Positions 41,889 to 49,543 of a DNA stretch of 64,000 bases are shown in pieces; position 1 is the stretch's first letter; each line of letters opens with the position of its first letter. A model generated the notes under the pieces. The model did not search any database. It was not told where the DNA came from and saw nothing but the letters and a program-made list of their open reading frames with translations. The stretch comes from Amycolatopsis alba DSM 44262. GTDB lineage: Bacteria; Actinomycetota; Actinomycetes; Mycobacteriales; Pseudonocardiaceae. The stretch spans positions 6,719,605 to 6,783,604 of the forward strand of contig NZ_KB913032.1 in the NCBI RefSeq assembly GCF_000384215.1, written 5' to 3'. The position numbers and the translations under genes were made by a program.

Positions 41889-41914
41889 CCGCTTTTCCTC
41901 CGTGTTCCGGCGGG

Positions 41915-43507
41915 TCAGCCCGCCGCTTCCCTCGTTGCCTTGGCGGCGCTCGCGCGCCGGGTGCGGAAACGGAGCACGTACCCGCCGGTAACCCCGGCGA
42001 TCGCCAGGGCCAGCAGCCCGTACTCCGTCGTTACACCGAGTAGATCCGACAGCGTAGTCTGCTGCCTCAGCGGTACGCGCCCCACCAGGGAGTCTGCGGT
42101 GAACAGGCTGGTGGAGGCCGTGATGGAACCGTCCGGGGCGACGATCGCGCTGACTCCGCTGGTCGCGGAAACGATCACAGCCCGACCGTGTTCGACCGCC
42201 CGCAGCCGCGACATCGCCAGCTGCTGGTAGCTCATCTCCCCCGGTCCGTACCAAGCGTTGTTGGTCGGCACGACGAGCAGTTCCGCGCCGTCGGCGACCG
42301 ATTCGCGCGCCGGGTAGTCGAACGCGGTCTCGTAACAGATGAAGACGCCGACCTTGGTCCCCGCGACCGACAGCGCGGCGTTGGCGCCGTTGCCCGGCTT
42401 CATGTTCGCGACGCTGTCGACGAACGGGGTCACCAGCTTCGCGACTTCACGGGCCGGGACGTACTCGCCGAACGGGACGAGCTGCTGCTTGGCGTAGCGC
42501 TGGCCAGGGCCGGTGACCGGATCCCACACGAGCGCGGAGTTCTGCGCCGAACCGTCCGGCAGCCGGACCAGCGCGCCGATGATCGCCTGCGTGCCGTAGT
42601 CGCGGACCATTTGGTCGACGCCGGCGTCGCCGGTGCGCATGGCCATCGCGGTCTCGGGCCAGACCAGCAGATCGACCTTGGTGTTGCTCGCCTTGAGCTG
42701 TTCGAGCAGCCGGGCGCTCTCGTCGAGGTGATTGTTCCGGAGTTCGTCGCGGCGCCCTTCCAGCGCCAGCCCGATGTCGGGGGCGTTGCCCTGGACCGTG
42801 GCCACGGTGAGTTCGCCGTCCTGGGCCTCGGTGCCGACCGTCGGCCACACCGCTAGCCCGGCCACCACCGGCACGAGCGTCAGTGCCGACGTGGCCACGA
42901 GCGACCGGGCGGGATCGGCACCTTTCAGCCGCAGGCACAGGGCCGCGAGACCGAACCCCGTCAGCACGACGGCGAGACCGACCAGCGGAGCGCCGCCGAT
43001 CGAGGCCAGCGAGACGAACGCGCCTTCGGGCTGGCTGAACGCGACGCGGCCCCACGGGAAGCCACCGAAGGGGAACCAGGCGCGGGGCGTCTCCAGGGCG
43101 ACGATCACCAGCGCCGCCCACAGCGGTCCCAGCGGCAGCCTCCACACGACGGTGGCGAAAGCGCCGCCGAAGCCGAGATACACCGACAGCGCCATCGCCA
43201 GCCCGAGCCACGGCCACGGCCCGAAGTCCGGACCGAGGAAGTCCAGCAGCCAGGTCAGCAGGGGCAGGAAGAACCCCATCCCGAAAACGAACGCGTAGCC
43301 GAACGCGCCACGGAACCGGCGTCCGTGGACCACCAGCGCGAAGCCGGTGAACGCCAGCGGTGCGAGCCACCACAGCGGACGCGGCGCGAAACTCAGGTAC
43401 AGCGTGAAGCCCGACGCTGCGGCGACGAGGAAACGCAGGAGCCAGGCGCGAGAGAACCGCTTCCGGGACGCTGCTTCGGGGGCCACGTTCGTGACGGTCT
43501 CAGACAC
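41915..43507 (-). CDS. lnt: Apolipoprotein N-acyltransferase
   Basis: This 530-aa integral membrane enzyme adds the third acyl chain to lipoproteins. The N-terminal half has about 6-7 helices (LAFGTGFALVV-like stretches such as [20 protein letters not shown]). The C-terminal nitrilase-like domain contains the triad: Glu in LVWPETAM, Lys in [13 protein letters not shown] and Cys in [12 protein letters not shown] last helix near [14 protein letters not shown] precedes a basic tail. The adjacent ppm1 matches the Lnt-Ppm1 fusion or pair of mycobacteria. Confidence 0.95.
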   Translation of the reverse strand: MSETVTNVAPEAASRKRFSRAWLLRFLVAAASGFTLYLSFAPRPLWWLAPLAFTGFALVVHGRRFRGAFGYAFVFGMGFFLPLLTWLLDFLGPDFGPWPWLGLAMALSVYLGFGGAFATVVWRLPLGPLWAALVIVALETPRAWFPFGGFPWGRVAFSQPEGAFVSLASIGGAPLVGLAVVLTGFGLAALCLRLKGADPARSLVATSALTLVPVVAGLAVWPTVGTEAQDGELTVATVQGNAPDIGLALEGRRDELRNNHLDESARLLEQLKASNTKVDLLVWPETAMAMRTGDAGVDQMVRDYGTQAIIGALVRLPDGSAQNSALVWDPVTGPGQRYAKQQLVPFGEYVPAREVAKLVTPFVDSVANMKPGNGANAALSVAGTKVGVFICYETAFDYPARESVADGAELLVVPTNNAWYGPGEMSYQQLAMSRLRAVEHGRAVIVSATSGVSAIVAPDGSITASTSLFTADSLVGRVPLRQQTTLSDLLGVTTEYGLLALAIAGVTGGYVLRFRTRRASAAKATREAAG

Positions 43508-43516
43508 GCCTGAACC

Positions 43517-45127
43517 CTAGGCCGTGCGGGTGAACACGTCGTGGATGACCTGCCCGTCGCGGACCGTGCGCAGACAGCGGGGCAGCGTCGCCCCCTCCTC
43601 CAGGTTCGGCAGCGGCGGCACGCCCGCCCGCGGGTCGGTCGACCAGCGCTGCACCCGCGAGTCCGGTGTCGCGACGACGAGGTCCGTGGCGTCCCAGATC
43701 GCGTAGTGCGCGGGAGCGCCGGGGACCAGGCTGCCGGTGACGCCGTCGTTGACTCCGGCGGCGCGGTGTCCCGCGCGGGTGTGGGCGGTGAAGGACGCGC
43801 GAGCGGACAGTCCCGATCCGGGGGTGCGGTGGTAGGTCCCGGCGCGGACGGTGGCCCAGGGGTCGACAGGCGTGACAGGGGCGTCGGAGCCGAAAGCCAG
43901 CAGGAGCCCTTCGGCGGCCATGGCGGCGAAGGGATTGAGTTTCGGGGCCCGCTCGGTACCGAGGCGATCGACGTACATGCCGTGCGGGCCGCCCCATTCC
44001 GCGTCGAACTGCGGCTGGACCGAGGCGACCACACCCCAGCCTGCGAGCTCCCGCGCCTGGGCGACGTCGATCATCTCGACGTGTTCGAGCCGGTGGTGGC
44101 GGGCGGCCAGTGCCCGGCGGCCGACGGTCTTCTCCGCGAGCCGGAATCCTTCGACGACCTCGGCGACGGCGGCGTCGCCGATGACGTGGAAGCCGGCCTG
44201 CAGTTCCGCCTCGGTGCAGGCGCTGATGTGCTCGGCGATCGCGGGGGCGTCGAGGTAGAGCGTCCCGGAGGTGCCGTGGACGTCGGTGTACGGCTCGTGC
44301 AACGCGGCGGTGCGGGAGCCGAGGGCGCCGTCGACGAACAAGTCGCCGGCCACTCCCCTGGCACCCAGTGCGCGGGCGGCGTCGACACCGCCGCGTTCAC
44401 CCCAGTAGCCGACGACTTCCGGCAGTCCCGGTTCCGCGGCGAGCGCGAGCAGGTCGGTGAGGTCGTCGGCGCCGGAGATGTCCGGGCCCGCGCATTCGTG
44501 GACGCTGGCGACCCCGCGTGCGGCGGCCTCGGCGAGGAAGGCGCGCTGGGCTTCACGTCGTTGCCGAGGGGTGATCGCCTCGCGCATCGCGGCGCGGACG
44601 AGGTGGTGCGCGTCGCGGGTCAGCGGTCCGTCGGGCGACCAACCCGGCGCGTCGTGCACGCCGGTCGTGAGTGCGACCAGAGCGCTGGAGACGAGCGCGG
44701 AGTGGACGTCGACCCGGCTCAGATAGACCGGGGTCCCGTTCGAGGCCTCGTCGATCTCCGCGCGGCTGGGCAGCCTGCCGTCAGCCCAGCGGGACTCGTC
44801 CCAGCCGTGCGCGACCAGCACCTGACCGGGGCGGACGGCGTCGCGGACCGCGGCGAGCAGGTCAGCGGCGCCGAGGACGCCGGCGAGGTTCAACCCGGTG
44901 AGATGCAGGCCGGTCGCGGTGGCGTGGACGTGCGCGTCGACGAAGGCGGGTGCCACGAAAGCGCCGTGGAGGTCGACCACCTCGGCGTCGGGATGCAGTG
45001 CCTTGGCCGGGCCGTCCTGCCCCACCCAGACGACGGTGCCGTCCGTGATCGCCATGGCGGTGGCGTCGGGGGCGGAGGGGCTGTAGATGCGCCCGCCGAG
45101 CAGGAGCGTGGTTCGCGCTTTGGTCAC
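43517..45127 (-). CDS. YtcJ-like amidohydrolase
   Basis: This 536-aa metal-dependent hydrolase of the amidohydrolase_3 group has the metal motif AFVDAHVHATATGLHL near the N-terminus, AHGWDESRW (family signature), HLSG-like SRVDVHSALVSS, FHVIGDAAVAEVVEGF (metal His), HRLEHVEMID and LLAFGSDAPVTPVDPW (metal Asp). No signal peptide. Substrate unknown; N-acyl or formamide-type compounds are typical. It ends 9 nt from the start of lnt and may head the lnt-ppm1 transcript. Confidence 0.92.
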   Translation of the reverse strand: MTKARTTLLLGGRIYSPSAPDATAMAITDGTVVWVGQDGPAKALHPDAEVVDLHGAFVAPAFVDAHVHATATGLHLTGLNLAGVLGAADLLAAVRDAVRPGQVLVAHGWDESRWADGRLPSRAEIDEASNGTPVYLSRVDVHSALVSSALVALTTGVHDAPGWSPDGPLTRDAHHLVRAAMREAITPRQRREAQRAFLAEAAARGVASVHECAGPDISGADDLTDLLALAAEPGLPEVVGYWGERGGVDAARALGARGVAGDLFVDGALGSRTAALHEPYTDVHGTSGTLYLDAPAIAEHISACTEAELQAGFHVIGDAAVAEVVEGFRLAEKTVGRRALAARHHRLEHVEMIDVAQARELAGWGVVASVQPQFDAEWGGPHGMYVDRLGTERAPKLNPFAAMAAEGLLLAFGSDAPVTPVDPWATVRAGTYHRTPGSGLSARASFTAHTRAGHRAAGVNDGVTGSLVPGAPAHYAIWDATDLVVATPDSRVQRWSTDPRAGVPPLPNLEEGATLPRCLRTVRDGQVIHDVFTRTA

Positions 45128-45179
45128 CCTTCCGAGTTTGCAGCGTGCGGATGATCACGCCGTGGTTAGGGTCGATGAA

Positions 45180-46562
45180 ATGAGCTGGGGAGCTGAAAAA
45201 ACGAAGTCGGCCGTCGTCGGGACCACTTTGTCGGCGGCGTTGGGGCTCGGGGCGGTGGTCGTTTTCACCGCTGTCCGGGGCACCTCGATCCTGCGGCCAC
45301 TCATCGCGCTGGCGGCACCGCAGGGCTGGCCGTCCGATCTGGTGGCGGTCTCACTGGTGCCGCTGGTCGCGGTGCTCGCCGCCGTGTTCCTGACCAGATG
45401 GTGGCCGTGGCTGCTGGTGGCGGGAGTCGTGCTGTCCCTCCCGACGGCTCTCGTCCATCTCTTCCCGGACCTGGGCGGGCATCCATCCCTGGCGATCATC
45501 GCGCCGGCAGGGCCGCCGGTGGTGCTGCTGGCGGTGCTCGCCGCGGCGCAGGATCTTCATCGGCGGGGCGCCCGCACGGCCGGGCTCGTGCTGATCGGGC
45601 TCACGGTGGGGACGCAGTTGTTCGCCGCGAGCCTGGCGGGTGCGTCGTGGCTGATGCTCGCGACCGGTGGCCTGGTCTGGCATCTGATCCTCACCGCGAT
45701 GAGCGTGGCCGGAGCGGTGCTGGCCGTTCTCACGCGCGGTGCCCGTGCGCTGGATCCGGAGTGGCCCGAGCCGCGTCCGCTGTCGGCGAGGTTCGCCGTC
45801 GCCGCGATCCTGGCGGTGCTGCTGCCGATGGCCGCGCAGGCTGTCGACGTGCTGAAGGTCAGTGAACTCCTCGATCTGCCGGTCGAATCGATCGGCAGGC
45901 ATCCGGAGGTCGTCGTGGCCATCGGCGGGCTGATCGTGCTCGTCGGCGGGATCATCGCGTGCGCGATCGCCGGATCGCGGGCGTTCTTCGCCGCCGCGAC
46001 CTCGGCGAGTGTGCAGGTCGGGGCGATGGCTCCCCTGCTGCTGGCGGTGTACTCCGTGGCGTTCCAGCCGGTGCTGGGCTGGCTGGCGGCCGCGGTGGGT
46101 GTCGCCGCCGGATGCCTGGTGGGGGCGTCGCGGTGGAGGGTGCAGTTCGCCGTCGGCGGGGCCGTGTTGTCCGCGCTCGTGCTGTTCATCCTGGATCTGG
46201 GGACCGGCGGGGTGCCGGAGAAACTGATCGACCACGACGCGGCGATCCCTGGCGCGCTCCTGCTGGCGCTGCTGTGCGCCACCGTCGTCGCGGTGGTCGT
46301 CACGACCGGTCCTCGTCTCGCCGAGAACGGTGTCGTCGTACCCGTGCTCGGGCCGCTGGTCTCGGTGCTGGTGTTCGGCGGCGCCGGTGTGATGACCGCG
46401 GTCGGCGTCCGCGAGCAGAACGCGCCATCGACGCGGCTTGAAGCGGTTCATCACCTCGACTATTCGGCCGGTCTGCTGTTCCTCGCCGCTGCCTTGATCG
46501 CCGGAATCGCTGCCGTCGAACATCTTCGCGACCGTTCGAAGCAGGAGGCAGTGTCTGCCTGA
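45180..46562 (+). CDS. Polytopic membrane protein, function unknown
   Basis: This 460-aa protein has about 12 hydrophobic segments spread over its length (e.g. VGTTLSAALGLGAVVVFTAV, LVPLVAVLAAVFLTRWWPWL, LLFLAAALIAGIAAVEHL). ATG 45180 has TAGGGT ending 7 nt upstream, fitting a leaderless mRNA. I see no transporter or enzyme signature. It is divergent from the amidohydrolase and stands alone. Confidence 0.8.
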   Translation: MSWGAEKTKSAVVGTTLSAALGLGAVVVFTAVRGTSILRPLIALAAPQGWPSDLVAVSLVPLVAVLAAVFLTRWWPWLLVAGVVLSLPTALVHLFPDLGGHPSLAIIAPAGPPVVLLAVLAAAQDLHRRGARTAGLVLIGLTVGTQLFAASLAGASWLMLATGGLVWHLILTAMSVAGAVLAVLTRGARALDPEWPEPRPLSARFAVAAILAVLLPMAAQAVDVLKVSELLDLPVESIGRHPEVVVAIGGLIVLVGGIIACAIAGSRAFFAAATSASVQVGAMAPLLLAVYSVAFQPVLGWLAAAVGVAAGCLVGASRWRVQFAVGGAVLSALVLFILDLGTGGVPEKLIDHDAAIPGALLLALLCATVVAVVVTTGPRLAENGVVVPVLGPLVSVLVFGGAGVMTAVGVREQNAPSTRLEAVHHLDYSAGLLFLAAALIAGIAAVEHLRDRSKQEAVSA

Positions 46563-46575
46563 CACGCCCAGCAAG

Positions 46576-46621
46576 ACAGGAATATTTACGTCGTTCGAAC
46601 GATGTGACAGGATATTTTCAC
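46576..46621. promoter_or_regulatory. Palindrome flanked by direct repeats upstream of kamA-like gene
   Basis: TCGTTCGAACGA (46591-46602) is a perfect 12-bp palindrome. It is flanked by two similar blocks, ACAGGAATATTTACGTCG (from 46576) and ACAGGATATTTTCACGCG (from 46606), spaced 30 bp apart. The AT-rich tracts could be the promoter and the palindrome an operator. Binder unknown. Confidence 0.5.
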
Positions 46622-46646
46622 GCGTTTCCGACGACGAGGAGTACAA

Positions 46647-48035
46647 GTGACTGCGATCCAGGAACCGACCTCGCCGGTGGCCGCCTACGATCAGCCCTAC
46701 GACTACACCCGAGTCGAACTGATCGAACCCGACTGGCGCCGCTTCCCCGGCTGGCACGACGTGACCGAGGCGGAGTGGCGCGACGCGCAGTGGCAACGAG
46801 TGCACTGCATCCGCAACGCCAAGCAGCTGCGCGCCCTGATGGGCGACCAGCTCGAGGAGCGCTTCTACGAGGACATGCTCGCCGACCAGCGCGAGATGGC
46901 CACGATGTCGATGCTGCTGCCGCCGCAGATGATCAACACGATGGCGCCCAACGCGGGCACCGACCCGGCGAAGGTGACCGAGGCCTGGTACGCCGACCCG
47001 ATCCGCCGCTACATGCTCCCCGTGCGCAGCGACCGCGACACCGAATGGCCGAGCCACCCGCACTCCGAGCGGGACTCGCTGCACGAGGCCGAGATGTGGG
47101 TCGTGGAGGGGCTGACCCATCGCTACCCCACCAAGGTCCTCGCCGAGATGATCTCCACCTGCCCCCAGTACTGCGGGCACTGCACCCGGATGGACCTGGT
47201 CGGCAACTCCACCGAGCAGGTCGAGAAGCACAAGCTCTCGCTCAAGCCGGTCGACCGCCAGGACGCGATGATCGAGTACCTGAAGAAGACCCCCGGCGTG
47301 CGTGACGTGGTGGTCTCCGGCGGCGACGTCGCCAACGTGCCGTGGCCGCAGCTGGAGTCGTTCCTGATGCGGCTCATGGACATCGACACCGTCCGCGACA
47401 TCCGGCTCGCCACCAAGGCGCTCGCCGCCCTGCCGCAGCACTGGATCCAGCCGAAGGTCGTCGAAGGCCTCGAGCGCGTCGCCGGCACCGCCCAGCGCCG
47501 CGGCGTCAACCTCGCGATCCACACCCACGTCAACCACGCGCAGTCGGTCACCCCGCTGGTCGCCGAAGCCGCCCGGACCGCACTCGACGTCGGCGTTCGC
47601 GACGTGCGCAACCAGGGCGTGCTCATGAAGGGCGTCAACGCGACCCCGGCCGAGCTGCTGGACCTGTGCTTCGCGCTGCAGGGCGAAGCGAGCATCCTGC
47701 CGTACTACTTCTACATGTGTGACAGCATCCCCAATGCCGAACACTGGCGCGTGGCCGTCTGGGAAGCCCAAGAATTGCAGCACGCGATCATGGGATATCT
47801 GCCCGGCTACGCCACGCCGCGCATCGTCTGCGACGTCCCGTACGTCGGGAAACGCTGGGTCCACCAGCTCACCGAATATGACCGTGAGCTGGGGATTTCC
47901 TACTGGACCAAGAACTACCGCACCGGGATCGAGCACGAGGACCCCGAAGCCTTGCAGCGTCACTACCCGTACTACGACCCGATCGCCACGCTGCCCGAAA
48001 CCGGCCAGAAATGGTGGGCCAGCCAGCACGGCTGA
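46647..48035 (+). CDS. KamA-family radical SAM aminomutase (lysine 2,3-aminomutase-like)
   Basis: This 462-aa enzyme starts at GTG 46647 with GAGGAG upstream. The radical SAM cluster motif TCPQYCGHCTR gives Cys172, Cys176 and Cys179 (CxxxCxxC). Also present are VVVSGGDVANVPWPQLE (SAM-binding GGD) and HTHVNHAQSVTPLV (substrate-binding region). KamA-type enzymes use SAM, a [4Fe-4S] cluster and PLP to move an alpha-amino group to the beta carbon of lysine or glutamate; the substrate cannot be fixed from sequence by eye. No beta-amino-acid cluster is adjacent. A strong hairpin follows the stop. Confidence 0.93.
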   Translation: MTAIQEPTSPVAAYDQPYDYTRVELIEPDWRRFPGWHDVTEAEWRDAQWQRVHCIRNAKQLRALMGDQLEERFYEDMLADQREMATMSMLLPPQMINTMAPNAGTDPAKVTEAWYADPIRRYMLPVRSDRDTEWPSHPHSERDSLHEAEMWVVEGLTHRYPTKVLAEMISTCPQYCGHCTRMDLVGNSTEQVEKHKLSLKPVDRQDAMIEYLKKTPGVRDVVVSGGDVANVPWPQLESFLMRLMDIDTVRDIRLATKALAALPQHWIQPKVVEGLERVAGTAQRRGVNLAIHTHVNHAQSVTPLVAEAARTALDVGVRDVRNQGVLMKGVNATPAELLDLCFALQGEASILPYYFYMCDSIPNAEHWRVAVWEAQELQHAIMGYLPGYATPRIVCDVPYVGKRWVHQLTEYDRELGISYWTKNYRTGIEHEDPEALQRHYPYYDPIATLPETGQKWWASQHG

Positions 48036-48058
48036 CTTCTATATGTGGCTAGATGAAA

Positions 48059-48091
48059 CCGGTGGCCCCGAACGACGTTCGGGGCCACCGG
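48059..48091 (+). terminator. Hairpin terminator after kamA-like gene
   Basis: CCGGTGGCCCCGAACG (48059-48074) is perfectly mirrored at 48076-48091 around a single A. Very stable; no T-run. Confidence 0.75.
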
Positions 48092-48640
48092 CAACGGCAA
48101 GCCGCAGACGAATCGGGCAGTGCCTCACCTGGTGAACACCGACCGGGCTTTTAACCGGAGACGCCCAGTCTGCAGGGTTGGCCGGGTAGGACTTGAGACG
48201 CATCTCAGACTAGTCCAAGAACCATCTGACCAGCGCAGACGTCGCCAGTCTGGTCGACATTGACCTCCATTCTGCCCCAGAGATCCGGCCTGGCCATGCG
48301 CCGGTAGAGCCACCGAGAGACAACGGGCACCTGCGCCCAACTCAGAGCATCCAGCGGGTCGGATCTTCAGTGGTGACCACCCGGGGGCGGACAGGTGCAA
48401 GTGCTACCGATCGTGAAACGGCCCAGGAACGAACGAGAAGATCCAGAGTGGACACTCCAAGCCGAACGACGGAAAATTGGGTTGCAGCGCGAATCGACAC
48501 TCTGAAAGCCGTCCAACATTCAAGGTTTTCCACCGCTTAAACGACACATCCTAAACAAATTCGTGCGCGCAGAAGTATTCAGTCTTTGTGGATCTTTTCC
48601 CAGTGACTTCATGCTTCGCATACTCCGTGCTTCAAAAGCA
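48092..48640. other. No gene recognised; start of the accessory island
   Basis: GC drops to a mix of AT-rich patches (e.g. 48470-48580). The short open frames here lack sensible codon bias and ribosome sites. This is where the core chromosome gives way to the decayed, accessory region. Confidence 0.6.
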
Positions 48641-48675
48641 GGCAGTACCCTGCTTCTGATGACTGAGAGTAGTTG
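48641..48675. repeat. Copy 1 of an island repeat (GGCAGTACCC ... GACTGAGAGTAGTT)
   Basis: GGCAGTACCC, GCT and TGACTGAGAGTAGTT occur in the same order here and at 56916-56952. This copy is 40 nt upstream of the MarR remnant, where an operator or promoter would sit. Both copies could be former MarR-type control regions or one small mobile repeat. Confidence 0.6.
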
Positions 48676-48713
48676 CATCCAAGTAGGACTCTGCTCGGCC
48701 ACGCTGCGTCCTC

Positions 48714-49026
48714 ATGTCGTCCGCTTTGCGAGAGGTGGCCACCTTGATCATCGACGCCATCGCCGATGCCGCGCTGTCCGGCAGGTCGACTTGGCCAAGC
48801 ATCTCGGCGTGACGTGCTCTACGGCCAGTCCCATGGTCGACCGACAGCACAGCACCGGCACCCGACGAGAGATCGTGGTCGCCCTCACCCGTGAGGGAGA
48901 TCGCGTCGTACGCCAGGTCACCAACCGGCGGTGCAAGGAGATCGCTAACTCTTGGCGAAAATGCCGGACGAAGCCCGGCAGGGTCCCATCGACGTGCTCA
49001 CTGCTTTCGCCCAGGCCGGAGGCTAG
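48714..49026 (+). pseudogene. Degenerate MarR-family regulator
   Basis: Three reading frames together give a MarR protein. ATG 48714 starts MSSALREVATLIIDAIADAA. A different frame then carries the winged helix (VDLAKHLGVTCSTASPMVDR) and REIVVALTREGDRVVRQV, and a third frame ends MPDEARQGPIDVLTAFAQAG with a stop at 49024. At least two frameshifts separate the parts, so no functional protein is made. The order and spacing of the pieces fit a ~105-aa MarR-like repressor. Confidence 0.7.
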
Positions 49027-49543
49027 CCACCCACCGACAACGGCCTCGAAGGCATCTGGACGTAAGTTCACGACATGCCTTCCGAGGCCGCAGTAATTCA
49101 CATCCGGATCACTCGTCCATTGGAAGAGGTCAGGGCCACCAGTGCGGCTGGTGAGTGATCCAGCCGACAAGCTGGCGGTCGTCTGCCAAATATCGGCAGC
49201 CTGGCTACTTGGCTACTCGCCAGCGCTTTGAGCGCCTCGACCAGCCCTGTCTCCACGACCATCAGCGGCGGCAGATCGGCGGCTTGTAACAGTGGTGATC
49301 ATGATCGCGGTCAGCGTCGGCAAGATGATGGCGACTTCCGTCGTCGAGGTGGCGTTCACAGGGCTGGCCTTTGCCGAACGAGATCACACCGCACTGATCA
49401 CTGCACCCCACTCAGCCGGGACGCCGACATCCGGCTGGACCCGTCGTCCCAGTCTCGACAGGAAGGTTCGAGTCGCCCTCGACTCGCCGCTGGAAGACCT
49501 ACGTGGGCTGCTGTTGCTGGGGCGGCTGTGCGGATCAAGCTGT
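49027..49543. other. No gene recognised between MarR remnant and STAND-like gene
   Basis: Frames such as the + strand one starting at 49292 (MVIMIAVSVGKMMATSVVEV) stay open but show no family and no ribosome site. The stretch may hold further remnants. Nothing functional can be supported. Confidence 0.5.

Noticed and set aside
48125..48400. 91-aa minus-strand open frame after the kamA-like gene
   Set aside because: No ribosome site, no family resemblance and poor codon bias; likely chance in non-coding DNA.
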